From the NCBI RefSeq assembly GCF_000340215.1, contig NW_006921534.1, positions 1,265,171 to 1,329,170 on the forward strand: a stretch of DNA of 64,000 bases. Direction: 5' to 3'. Shown here piece by piece: positions 42,901 to 53,328 of this stretch (its first letter is position 1; the number at the start of each line of letters is the position of its first letter). The notes below the pieces were generated by a model, which worked only from the letters and a program-made list of their open reading frames with translations, ran no database searches and was not told the origin of the DNA. The position numbers were made by a program, and so were the translations under genes. The DNA is from Pseudocercospora fijiensis CIRAD86 (lineage: Eukaryota > Ascomycota > Dothideomycetes > Mycosphaerellales > Mycosphaerellaceae).

Positions 42901-45150
42901 TCTCTAGTCTACGACTAGGTTATGCTTTCTTAACTAAGGTATACCTAATATAATGTTATAACTAGCTATATTAGTAACATCTAAGACAATCTCCTCGTAG
43001 TGCTATTAGATAGCTAGTAGTAACGGTATCGTTTCTCGTTCTATACTAGGTAGCGGTGACCTATCTACTGCTATAAGTTTATACGCTCCTTCTCTTCTAC
43101 TTCGGGTTGCGATCCCTCGGCTTTTAACGAATGATTCGGAGGCAAAGTTCCCGCTCGCTCCGGAATCTATTAATACACTCGTCGGGTGCCCGTTAACGAT
43201 AACTTTTGTACGGAAGACTGCTATTAATGCTTAAGCGCTTTCGGTGTTAAGGAACTCTCTTAGAACGCTCTAATCTAGAGAGTTAGTCCGTTTCCCGACT
43301 AATTAGTAGCCTAACGTTGTTCCAACTAGTTACGGATCCGTAGTCCTACCGTTCGTGCTTCTTCGGTATATAATTTTTCCTCGAGGGTATTATTATATGT
43401 ATCCCGTCCCTGCGCTGCTATAGCCTTTCGGTATTGCTAATTTAATCGCTAGACCGTCTAACGTATCTCTTAAGTAATAATCGTCCTTTCGTCGGGTAGG
43501 ACGTATCCGTAGGGCGTAATTATACTTCCTATCGGTACTCGCTCCGTAATGAAGTTATAGTACGTATAGTCTATAGGTATTCGGGGGTAATTCTAGAATT
43601 TTGCCCGTAAGCTTATCTAGAAATAATCAAATTAGATAGGATCGATCCTCCGTTGTCCGTTAACCTTTAGAAACATTTCCTCGTATTTGCGTACTAGATA
43701 TAAGGCGATTGTTCGCGCTACTATAGGTATATCTATTGTAAACGTAAGGATCGTATCGTCGTTAATCCCGAATTCGTCTTTACTTTCTTTATTCGTAGTT
43801 TCTTCCTCGGTATCTAGACTTCCTTCTAACTCTTCTTGCTGTTCCTCCTCTTACTAAGGGGACTCCGGTACTTCTAGGATAGCTCCTAACTCCTCCCCGG
43901 GAGGGAATGAAGCTTCCGGATCTCGGTTTTCTTTATCGTCGGTATCTAAGCAAGATTTATCAATCGTTTCTTCTTCTAACTAGGATTTCGCATCTTCTCG
44001 TACGAGTCGCCTAATCTAAGGGAAGAATCCTACTTCTACTTTAGCAGAATAATAAATTTAGTATTAGTCGTCGTAATAGAATCTCTAGTAAAGGGTTCTA
44101 TATATAGGTTCTTGTCGTCGTGCTATTATATAGATTTGTCGTAGCTCTTCCTTTACGACCTCTACGTAGGTCCTCGGCGCGTTATTAATAGAGTATAGCT
44201 CTACTACTATTCGGTAGCCTTCTCTGCCCGAGTCCTTTCGTTATATTATATTAAACTGTTCGCGTCGCACTATATTCTTACCGCGGCAGTTCCGTACTAT
44301 ATAGCCTTCCTTACTATACGTATAGTAAGTCAATCTTCCTACTTTCTTAGGCGAACTCTTGCCTTTTCTTCCTTTAATTGCTCGACCCTTCTAGGTAGCG
44401 TCTAGCTCTATTAGTTATGCACCGTAGTAGTTGTTCCCCTTTAGTTTATCGTAGATACTATAGTTTCGTCTATTATCGTATCTAGGAGTATAACTAGCTT
44501 TTCTAGAAGTCTTGGAATCGTAACGTCGTTCTAAAGCTCGTTCGTAGAGCCTATCGTCGAGATCGATCGTAACCTTAACTAATGTTCCTATATTATCTAT
44601 TTTTCTACCGTCGCGTATAAGCTTGTCTTTAACGTTGTCCTTAAGACCTCGCCGATATATTGTTATAAGAGCTTCGTCGTCCTAATCCGTAAGTTAGGCG
44701 TATTCCTAAAATTTAGCGGCGTAATCGGCATACGACCCCTTCTAAGTTAAGTGTTAGATAACCCTAACTGCGGTAGCAACTTCGTTAGAAGATCTAAAGA
44801 CCTTCTTTATCGTACGCTTAAGATTTTCGTAGCTTGCGAAGATTCTATCCGAATTGTCGGTTCCGTTACTATCTAGATAGGTCCTAAGAAATAGTTTAAC
44901 CTAATACTAAGCCCTGCCTCGTATAAACGTCGTTGCGAAGACTGGCTTTAAGTTATCTTAAACCTAGTTGAACATGAAATACATATCTATTTAGCTAACC
45001 TAGGTATCGAATTTGTCTCGGTCGCCGTAATAAAAGTCTAGCTTTCCGATCTTAAGAGAATCGTTTCCGGCATAGGTTCCTAGTATATTGCTAGCACTAG
45101 AGGTAGTACGTCGAGTACTGCCTGTCTCGCTAGGGGCGGGAGTTCCCCTT
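39920..45150 (-). pseudogene. Gag-Pol of the chromovirus-type element, RIP-mutated
   Basis: Read on minus, from high to low coordinates. A zinc-knuckle remnant near 44340-44290 (YYTYSKEGYIVRNC, Cys/His codons turned to Tyr). Aspartic protease DSGASGNF near 43170. Reverse transcriptase with VVDFRRLNDITIKNRY and YIDDILVYT (YIDD at 42074-42063). RNase H with ETDASDRAIGAYLIQ near 41640-41592. Integrase with DRLTKYTHFIPTNEA and YITDRDKLF near 40690, then TDGQTE-like. Chromodomain near 40020-39925 (FKVEEILDQ, KYLVKWKGY with TAG for Trp). Premature stops are TAG/TAA. Reading frame breaks between Gag and Pol could not be settled. No functional product is expected. Confidence 0.85.
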
Positions 45151-45190
45151 CCGACTTATAATAAGGCACTTATCCTAAGGGCGTTTAAAG

Positions 45191-45536
45191 TGTTACGGTT
45201 ACTCGCGACAGATCGTTAAGTGACTTCTTATTACGTGCAAGCCGAGGCTTCTTTAGAGAGGCTAATACAAGCGGGAGGCAGAGACAGAATAATTAGTATA
45301 AAGGTAATTCTAATTAGTAAGTAGGTAATATAAGTTAAACGCCTCGAGCTATAAGGGCATTCCGGCGTTCCTAAATATAAAGGAGATGTCTTGTCTATAG
45401 TCGTAAGCGACGTAAGCGACGCTATCGCTCTCGACCGCTCCTATCGCTCCTAGTAAGATAGAGCGACAGCTTAGCCTACTAGTCTTGGCGTCGCTCTAAG
45501 ATTATGTAAGGACTCTAACCAATCAGATCCGTAACA
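45191..45536 (-). repeat. Right (5') LTR
   Basis: 346 bp, TGTTACGG...CCGTAACA. It keeps more CpA/TpG than the left LTR (e.g. TGACTT, ATACAAG, CCAATCAG), so it has been less RIP-mutated. Confidence 0.93.
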
Positions 45537-46879
45537 CGTACGAGGTTAAAGCAGCCGGTATTGCGCGCGTTAGTTAATAAACTACGGAAGAATAGATTAG
45601 AAGGTAAGAATAAGAACAAATACTCGCTAGAGGCACGCGTTATCCTCTTCCTAGTTATAGTAGGGCATAATAGGAGCCTTAGCAACCTCGCTAACGACTT
45701 CGGTATAGCAAGAGAGACACTAAGAAGGATAATATATACTATGTCGCGCTGTTTGTGTCGTATAGCAAAGGACTAGATCAAATTGCTATAGAAGGACGAT
45801 AAACCGCTATAGTCTAAGGGTGCCGATAGTAGCAAGTTTTAGCTATACTTTAAGGGCGTTATAGGCGCTATCGACGGCACTTTGTTAATAGCTAGTCTAC
45901 CGAAGATTAATAGCAATCTATAGCGTTGTCGGAAGGGCTATATTGCGCAGAATGTAATAGCCGCCTATAACTTATTATTGCGCTTCTTATTCGTAATGCC
46001 TAGATACGAAGGATTAGCGATAGATAGCACTATATTAAGGAAGGCCTATTAGTTAGGCTTCGACGTACTAGATAGCTATTTCTATCTCGCTAACGGTAGT
46101 TATTCGTTCAAAGATCTACGGCTTCTCGTACTATATTAGAAGACACGATATTATCTCCGTAAGTAAGGCGAGGCTAAAGAACGACCGGCTAACTATCGAG
46201 AGATATACAACCTCCGCTACGCTTAGCTTCGTAACTGTATCGAGAGGGTATTTGGTATAATAAATAGGCGGTTTAAGATTATTAAGGAGGGACTAAATAG
46301 CTAGCCGATTGCTTAATAAAGTCGCTTTGTTATCGCCTGTTATATTATCTATAACTTTATCCTATCCGACGGTCGACAACCGCTATCTTTAGAGCTAGGC
46401 CTTCTTCTAACTAATACTAAATTAAACGCCGCCCGAGAGGCCGATACTACGGCGGAGGTCTATATCGATAATAGGCGCTACGCCGACGAGGTTAAGGATA
46501 AAAGTTACGCAAATTATCGTAATAGAATAGCGAGGTAGATGTATAATAAATATAACGGTAATCAGTTAAGAACTGGACTTAATATAAGGGCTTAAAAGTA
46601 GGAGGTGCTGCTTAGAGTACGGCGAAGGATATAATAGGGGAGGGTTGATGTTTATAGAATATAAAGGTAATAGGCGGAGTTCGGTTTTTAGTAAGGAACT
46701 TAGTATAGAGTCGATTTATAGGCTTAAACCGTACATATTCTAGACATTACTGTCGCCTTTTCTACGCCTACTACTTCTCTAGTCGAAATTCTAGTAGGGT
46801 CGATATCGCAGGTTCTTAGCAAACTTCTACGATATTAGAATTCGAGCTAGTAGGATATAGCTTTTCTATATATAATAGG

Positions 46880-48480
46880 CCCTCGTACGTAACTACAATT
46901 TGCTAGTAAAAATTAACAATACCTCTATACAAATTAATAGTATAGACGTTAGCGTGCATTTCTACTAAAATTCTACACCTAATCTACGAATTCTCGCATC
47001 GAACTATATAATTATAGTATAGATATCTACTTCTTCCGCTATTTCTAAGCATTCTTATTAACAACAACCTATTATCTGTATCCTAATAGTACGTATCTAC
47101 CTTCTATCTGCTATAGGTATGTATTCTAGCGAATATTAGCCTTAATGTCCGTTAATACGGACAGGAAATACTCTTTAAACTGCTCCTAGTTTATACTCGA
47201 AGCGACTTTATAATAGTTAAATTCCTCGTTCTTCTTCGCGTACTCGCGCACTAACAATATGCGATTAGCTAACGGTATGTCTATCTTTGCGAACGTCTTA
47301 TTATCTAGCAGTCGCTTTGTAACGTTACTAACGATAGTACTAGCTTTAGCAGCCGCTAGAGCGTTAGTACGTTACTCGTCCGCTAACTTCCTCGTTAAAG
47401 CTCGTTCTTCCTTACTATCCTTTACGACCTTAGCGACTATTAAGACTATAGGCTTAAACGCCTTCTATAGCGACTTTACAATAGTTAGGTTCTTTTTACT
47501 AACCTCCTCGGCCTTCTTATAGACCCGATTAGCCTCCTTCTACATCTTCTTTTAGTGCTTTTCCGCCGCCTTCGCTATATGTAACACTATTAATTGCTCT
47601 TCCGTAAAGGGCGTAGAAGCTACGCCTTCGGCGGTGACCTTAACCTTAGATTCCTTACTACTACTACCGCCTTCCTCGTCGCTTTCGCTAAAAGCCTTAT
47701 TAGACATTATATTCTCGCCCGTAGCTACCTTAGAGCCGATTAACTCGTCTATAATATTAAAGAACTCCGGCAATTTATCGCGGAAGGGAGTATACCTTAG
47801 ATTCTCGTCGAAGTAAGCGTCTTCTACGTCCGACTCGGCGGTTAGAGATATACTATTCTAGCTACTTATATGCTTTAAGTAAGCAATCTATATACTCTAG
47901 TCCTTCTTAATTAACGTCCACTTGTTCTTTAGGTAGTTAGTAGTGCGCTCCGTGCTATACTTCTTATTTATTAACGTTGCTAGGTCTCGAAGGTCGCCTA
48001 ACTAGAAGTTATTAGTATTAGTACTACGGCTAATCTTCTTAAACTTATTTAACTAATCGAGGAAATACTCGGTCTACTCTTAAGTCTACTATTGCGGCGC
48101 TTTGCGTTACCTATCTTTATTAATTAGTATTGCAGTCGCTATACGCTTCCGAGTCGCCTTTAGTACTAGAGTCTTTAATAGAGCCTAAGAAGGTTGAGAC
48201 TCGCTCGATTAAGAGGCTATAATATCTAGTATTCTAATAGCTTTAAAACGAGAGATTAGCTACTCGACTAACTATCTTTTTATATAGTAACTATACTATA
48301 AACTATATCTATCGAAAGTACTCGTCCTCCCTACCCTTCGTCCGCCGATTTCCTCGTTATTATACCGCCTATACCGCTATCGATATTATATATACTACTA
48401 GAAGCTATACAGTCTACTGCACGACCTTAATAATTATTATATAGTAAGAGGTAGAAGATGGAAATGTAGCTGCCGAGCCG
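46880..48480 (-). pseudogene. Myb/SANT-like protein of Harbinger element, RIP-mutated
   Basis: The minus-strand frame shows the Myb_DNA-bind_3 pattern: LRDLATLINKKYSTERTTNYLKNK-W-TLIKKDW, then WNS..(S/T)AESDVEDAYF..., FRDKLPEFFNIIDELIGSKVATG, followed by an acidic Ser-rich linker and a helical C-terminus. TAG codons stand where Trp would be. Harbinger elements need such a protein beside the transposase for DNA binding and nuclear import, and its placement here, convergent with the transposase, fits. Ends are approximate. Confidence 0.65.
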
Positions 48481-48599
48481 CTAGCCGCGGAGGCTTAATA
48501 TGTGGGTCTTAATACCTAGCATTGTCTAATAGATAACCGGTTATAAGGCGCCATAACCTGAGCCGTTTATGAGGTTATTATAATCTCTCAGGTTGCGCT

Positions 48600-48625
48600 A
48601 TAACCTGTTGCAAGTAGACAGGGCC
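48600..48625 (-). repeat. Harbinger right terminal inverted repeat
   Basis: Exact inverted copy of 38124-38149; TGA duplication follows at 48626-48628. Confidence 0.9.
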
Positions 48626-48628
48626 TGA

Positions 48629-49163
48629 TGGATGCGACACAGAGGCCGAGGAAAGGAGGAACGTGTGCGGTCCTAAATTTGGGGAGCCGCCTTCCTCGAC
48701 CAGGCTAGCCCTGTGTTCACGTGGGAAGTGCCAGTAAGCACAGCGCAGCGCAGCTATATAGACACGGCTCTCCACCATTCCTCCGACCAGCTCAGGGAGA
48801 GTTTCTGCTGCAGGACGATCCTCTCGCTTGTCGCACCCACCAAGCCTAGCCTCGAACGATGGCCGGCGTAGGCGTAACGGTAGGCTGTGACGGCTGGGTG
48901 AATAATATTATTAGAATATATGCACAGCGCCCACCCGCACGAGCGCCAGCGCCAGCGCCAGACCCACCGTTGGAGAGACCACCGTTACAACTTACTAGGT
49001 CACTGCACGGCTCCCTTTCCTTTGCCCGCCTTCCTTGTGCTACACGCTTTGGTTTCCATTGCCTCCGAGGCCCCGATCCATTCTTATACATACATACCAC
49101 TGCCTCCCAGCTGCGCGACCTGACTGCTTCATTGATTGCATAGCAATTGTCCAACACAGCATC
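48629..49163. other. Intergenic stretch upstream of P450
   Basis: Returns at once to normal CpA/TpG content. It probably contains the P450 promoter. A short GCGCCA repeat (three units) lies at about 48943-48960. No other gene supported. Confidence 0.45.
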
Positions 49164-51009
49164 ATGGCTTCCGTCATCCAGTCACCCGCAGAGCATTTGC
49201 TCTACGCAGCCAGCAATGCCACACAGGCCGTCAAGAACGTCGCCCTGGACGGCCCTCTCGACAACACCACATCACTTTTCACACAGCCAAAGTTCATCCT
49301 TATTTTCCTATTAGTCATTACTGTCGTCGCCGCGAGAGTCACGGGCCAGAAGCAGAAGCTGCCGGCCGGCGTGAAGCCTCTCCCACGGAAAGGGCCTGGT
49401 CTTCCATGGGCAGGCCGATTTTGGGATGTGCCGGGCCCCGGTATTGAGGCCGCATGGCATTTCGGCGAGCTTCACAAGAAGTACGGTCCAATCTACGAGT
49501 GGCAGGTGATGGGTACCCTTCACATCTGGATCGAGACCGACAAGATTGCCAAGGACCTGTTTGTGACGAGACAACGGAACTACTGCGATCGCAACGAGCT
49601 GCCCGCCGCTGTTGGTGTACGTGAGGGCGCTGAGATTCTGCCACTCATGGGCTACGGCGAGCAATTCCGACGATACAAGAACTTCATGCACTTGATCATG
49701 CGACACGCCAACCCACGCACTTTCTACGGCTGGCCCGCAGACGAGAACAAGCGAACTCTCCGTCGCATGCTGGAAAACCCAGATCACTGGTCTGAGCACA
49801 TGCTGGTCCACTGCGCACGCACAATCGCCGGTGTTGCCTGGGCCGATCCACGACACGGAAGCAAGCTTCTCACCATTATCCCCATTATTCTCAAGGCTGT
49901 CTCGCCAGCCGGCCCTCTGATCAATAAGCTTACCTTCCTCTCCAACTTGCCAGAGTCTGTCTCGCCGTGGAAGCAGCAGGAGCAGATCCGCAAGAAGCAG
50001 ATGTCTGACGCCTTCATGGAGGCGCTTCAGGACGCCCAACAGAAGTCCCAGGAAGGCCGTCTCGAGGGTTCGTGGAGCAAGCTCTGGCTCGAGAACGAAA
50101 AGGGTACCGAGCACCTCGACTTCTACGAGGCTGCACACGCCATCGGATCCAGCTCTTTCGTCGCCATCGCTACTGTTGGGGGTCCACTCCACGCTTTCTT
50201 CACTGCCATGTGCCACTACCCATCTTGGCAAGCGCACGTGGTCGAGGAATTGGACCGTGTTTGCGGCAACCACCCACCCGAGATGAAGGACATGCCAAAT
50301 CTGCCACGTCTGCGAGCCACCGTCAAAGAAATCGTCAGATGGCGACAAGCCACTCCTCTCGGTGTTCCACACGTAGTGATGGAGGACGACGTCTATGAAG
50401 GCTACCACATTCCAAAGGGCGCCATCTGCCACGCAAACCACTAGTAAGCGCAAACCCAGCCGAACGGTCGGAAACTGCAAAAAGCTAACTGTTGACAGCC
50501 TCATTTCCCGTGAAGAATCCACCTACCCACAAGGCAACGAATTCAAGCCCCAAAGATTCCTCGACCCCAAATACCCAACCTACAAGGAACCCCTCACCGA
50601 ATTCCCCAACCTCAACGGCGACCGCGCCTTCGGCTACGGCAACCGTTCCTGCCCAGGCGTCGACCTCACCCAAAACGAACTCCTCACCCTCATCGGCTCC
50701 CTAATCTGGGCCTTCGAAATCAAGCCATGCGAAGGCGGCAACACCCCGGCGGTCCCATGGTACGAAACCGCACCCTGGGTCATCACCATGAGCAAACCCT
50801 TCAAATGCGACATCAAAGTACGCTCCGAAGCCAAAAGACAATATATCCTCAACGAAACGCCAGAAGGGGGGAATTTGATTATTGATAATGAGAAGCAGCG
50901 GACGGATAAATGGCAGGTTGTGAGGCCGCCCGGTCAGGAGTTTTTCGCTTGGGACGGGCTTACGGATCAGGCTTCGGGGACTTGGAAGAAGTATCCTCTT
51001 GGTGTGTAG
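49164..51009 (+). CDS. Cytochrome P450, microsomal type
   Basis: Exons 49164-50443 and 50499-51009 (596 aa); a 55-bp intron (GTAAGC...GACAG) joins HANHY to LISREE and removes the in-frame TAG. Residues about 47-63 (FILIFLLVITVVAARV) are the membrane anchor, followed by a Pro-rich hinge (LPRKGPGLPWAG). The K-helix ExxR is in TVKEIVRWR (about residue 387). The heme loop FGYGNRSCPGVD (about 470-480) contains the Cys ligand. The I-helix (AHAIGSSSFVAIATVGGPLHAFF) lacks the usual acid-Thr pair. The C-terminus is 80-90 residues longer than usual. It looks like fungal secondary-metabolite P450s; the substrate is unknown. Confidence 0.9.
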
Positions 51010-51763
51010 GAGGAGATTATTGTCGAGATGGAATGTGAGATGCATGGCATGGCGTTCGTTGGTGTCAAGTGGGTGGAAAGAATGCCGTTAAGACTCTTTA
51101 ACTACGGTTGGGGTTCGCGAGTTATTTGGAACTAAGTTTAGTTCTTACTAGTTCTTTTTTATCGGTATGTTATCTAAATCTCAATCTTTACCAGTATGCC
51201 CGAGAATTTATTATAGTAGGGAAGTAGATAGCTTTTATTGTTATGCGAAAAAATCTAGAAATCTTATTAACTTTTCTTCCCCTTAATCGATGGCACGTTA
51301 TGGGAGGTCGGATTTGTTTTTGACGATAATACATGCTGTTTGCAGTTGGTTGAATGCAGACACTCTTGAAGGCTGTGGTCGGATAGAGATATAGATAGTA
51401 CCTTACCGCGACTCGGTCACAGGACGGAATTTTTCGGTAATAAGTAGAAAAGAAGGAGGAATGGTGGAATGCTTCCGACTCCATTTAGATGCTATTCGGA
51501 CTACTATATAGCACGGCCTGCCCGGTTAGTAAGGCGAGAAAATTCTGAAAATTCTACTAGGAATTCTAAGGTTATAGGTAGGTAGTAAGTCCTCATTAGT
51601 ATCTATCGGCTCGGATCATGATCGTGCATAATTGCAGAGACTAAAAGGGTGAAATGACACACGGGACAATGAATGAATGGTTGTAGCCTGAGAATGGAAG
51701 TGGAGTCGATTACGTCCACGGGATGTCTAGTCTATCTAAAAGCACTGCTCTGCGCAGGAAGCA
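51010..51763. other. Intergenic, partly AT-rich
   Basis: Between convergent P450 (plus) and P5C reductase (minus). About 51110-51600 is AT-rich, with TpA steps suggesting an old, short, partly mutated repeat, but no element could be recognised. No gene supported. Confidence 0.4.
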
Positions 51764-52819
51764 TTATTCCTCCGGCTGGCGCTCACCCGCCAGCAGCGAT
51801 AGCGTAGCAGCGCTTTCCCGAACCGCTCGCGCCACGACTCCACGAAACGAGCCTTCTTCCAAAACTTGTATGCCCGCAATCGTGCAGCCTCCCGGCGTCG
51901 AGACACGATCGCGAACCAGCGCCGGATGTTCTCCTTCAAGCACCAAACTCGCCGCACCCTTCATAGCTTGTGCAGCCATCTCATAGGCCTGCGCACGAGG
52001 CATGCCCTTGGCAATAGCACCCGAAGCCATCGCCTCCATCATGACCGCACACAACGCAGGTCCCGAAGCACATAAAGCCGTAGCGGGATTCATGCGCGAC
52101 GAAGGAACATTCGCGACCCTACCCACTCTGCTAAAGATCCAATTCACAAGGGTGGAGTTTTCTTCCGAAAGAGCAGCAGAGGCAGAGATTATAGTCATGG
52201 ATTCGCAGACTGAGGCAGCGATGTTGGGGATTGCTATGACGATGGTGCATTTCGAGGTGTGTGACTGTGACTGTGACTGTGGTGGAGGAGGTGGCGCGGA
52301 TTGGTAGAGAGTATCGTGAATGTAGGTTTCTGGGACTCCGCCACATACGCTGATGAGCAGCTTACCTGCAAGTGCGTCTCTGATGCCTTCTTCGCGCAGG
52401 ACATGGCCTACAATGTGGGGCTCACATGCGAGTATGATGGCGTCGCTTGCTTTTACAGCGCCCAGGTTGTCGTTTTCCCAGACGATGAGGTCGGCGTGGT
52501 ATTTTCCAAGCTCTTCTCTGATTCTTTTGGCGCTTGAGGAGGTTTTTACGCAGGCATTGAACTTGTTTGGTCGCCGATCGGGGATGGCATGTGGAGTGTT
52601 GGTGCGGTGGTCTGACTTGGACTGCAACTGCAACTGCAACGAGGCCATGACGCCTCCAAGGATGGCACTGCCCATGGTGCCGCACCCGAGCACCGCAAGA
52701 GTGAGCCCTCCATCTTGTGCTCTCAGCTCCGGCTTGCTTCGGACAAATGCATTGTGGGCTGTATTCTGAGCAGAGAGGGCTTGCTGTAGGATCCAGTCCG
52801 GGGCCAAATCTTGGGCCAT
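51764..52819 (-). CDS. PRO3: Pyrroline-5-carboxylate reductase
   Basis: 351 aa from ATG 52819 (MAQDLAPDWILQQ). The frame is open further upstream to 52975 without family-like sequence. Residues about 40-55 (LAVLGCGTMGSAILGG) are the NAD(P)H Rossmann motif. The catalytic/dimer part is SRMNPATALCASGPALCAVMMEAM, then the family signature (STPGGCTIAGIQVLEEG). The enzyme reduces pyrroline-5-carboxylate to proline, the last step of proline synthesis. Two low-complexity inserts are unusual: a Gln/Leu stretch after the Rossmann motif (SLQLQLQSK) and PPPPPQSQSQSH. It could be a second, non-core paralogue; copy number cannot be judged here. Divergent from the MFS gene. Confidence 0.9.
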   Translation of the reverse strand: MAQDLAPDWILQQALSAQNTAHNAFVRSKPELRAQDGGLTLAVLGCGTMGSAILGGVMASLQLQLQSKSDHRTNTPHAIPDRRPNKFNACVKTSSSAKRIREELGKYHADLIVWENDNLGAVKASDAIILACEPHIVGHVLREEGIRDALAGKLLISVCGGVPETYIHDTLYQSAPPPPPQSQSQSHTSKCTIVIAIPNIAASVCESMTIISASAALSEENSTLVNWIFSRVGRVANVPSSRMNPATALCASGPALCAVMMEAMASGAIAKGMPRAQAYEMAAQAMKGAASLVLEGEHPALVRDRVSTPGGCTIAGIQVLEEGSFRGVVARAVRESAATLSLLAGERQPEE

Positions 52820-53328
52820 GTGCTCAACAGTTGGGGAGGTGATGTTGCGAGGATGCGGTATGGTATTGCTCGCGCCATCGCCGACTCGGCCGCGACCTCG
52901 CACATAGACATCTCCAGGCCTGCCCCCCTGCCTAGAACTACCCGATTGAGACAAGTGGTTAGGGCTTCGCTTCAAAAGTTGCCGAGCGGATGTGCCATGT
53001 GCTCCCCGGCGCCACGATTCTTCGTGCGTCTACAAATCAGCAGGCGCGAGAGAATGCGATGCCATCATGCCTTGCCTCGAATATATGATGTACTCCGCAC
53101 GCGGCAATCTAGACGGTTCGGCACACGGACACGTCGCTCGGCTCGTGGGCCAATGCCAGTCCAGCCTGACTCTGGGGCCCCAGACCGCACATGTCAGTGG
53201 TGGGTGAAGACGGGGCATTGATATAGTCAGGGTCGTCCAACACTCCCCCCGAGCGTCCTTGGTCTCGCCACCTCGCCATTTCTCTTCCCACCTCGACCTC
53301 ACGCCTCTCACGCCGTCTACCGCTCACC
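52820..53328. promoter_or_regulatory. Divergent promoter region PRO3-like / MFS
   Basis: 509 bp between start codons of two oppositely oriented genes. The minus-strand frame enters it (to 52975) but shows no conserved residues. Possible shared regulation is an inference. Confidence 0.35.

Larger units (their letters stand above)
38639..45536 (-). mobile_element. Ty3/gypsy chromovirus-type LTR retrotransposon, nested in Harbinger
   Basis: Two 346-bp LTRs (38639-38984, 45191-45536) begin TGTTACGG (TATTACGG on the left) and end CCGTAACA. The insertion is flanked by CGTAC on both sides (38634-38638, 45537-45541). Coding is on the minus strand, so the right LTR is the 5' LTR. A purine tract (GGAGGGGGATAG on minus) abuts the 3' LTR at 38985-38996. 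Order on minus: Gag with zinc-knuckle relic, protease, reverse transcriptase, RNase H, integrase, chromodomain; this order is that of Ty3/gypsy. I could not recognise a primer-binding site match next to the 5' LTR. Confidence 0.92.
38450..46600 (+). pseudogene. Harbinger (HARBI1-like, DDE) transposase, RIP-mutated and split
   Basis: Two coding parts, about 38450-38638 and 45542-46600, are separated by the Ty3/gypsy insertion. Leaving out that insertion and one CGTAC copy puts the two parts in one frame (...YYYERTR / LKQPVLRALVNK...). Motifs: KYSLEARVILFLVIVGH, an HTH-like segment (LANDFGIARETLRRI), GAIDGTL with the first catalytic Asp, YLANGSY (usually LaDxGY) and the C-terminal signature RNCIERVFGIINRRFKI, which in HARBI1-type DDE_Tnp_4 enzymes follows the catalytic Glu. 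Stops are TAG/TAA at expected Trp/Gln sites. The exact ends are uncertain. Confidence 0.7.
38124..48625 (+). mobile_element. PIF/Harbinger-type DNA transposon, interrupted by an LTR element
   Basis: The terminal inverted repeats are identical over at least 26 bp, starting GGCCCTGTCTACTTGC at 38124 and its complement ending at 48625. Both sides are flanked by TGA (38121-38123, 48626-48628), the 3-bp target duplication expected for PIF/Harbinger. Subterminal copies of AGGTTAT/ATAACCT lie inside each end and could be transposase sites (inference). Without the 6.9-kb nested retroelement the transposon is about 3.6 kb and encodes a transposase (plus) and a Myb/SANT-like protein (minus), the usual two-gene set. 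The outermost 100 bp or so escaped RIP; the interior did not. Confidence 0.9.

Noticed and set aside
47259..47522. Plus-strand open frame in the Harbinger element
   Set aside because: Shadow of the minus-strand Myb/SANT-like pseudogene.
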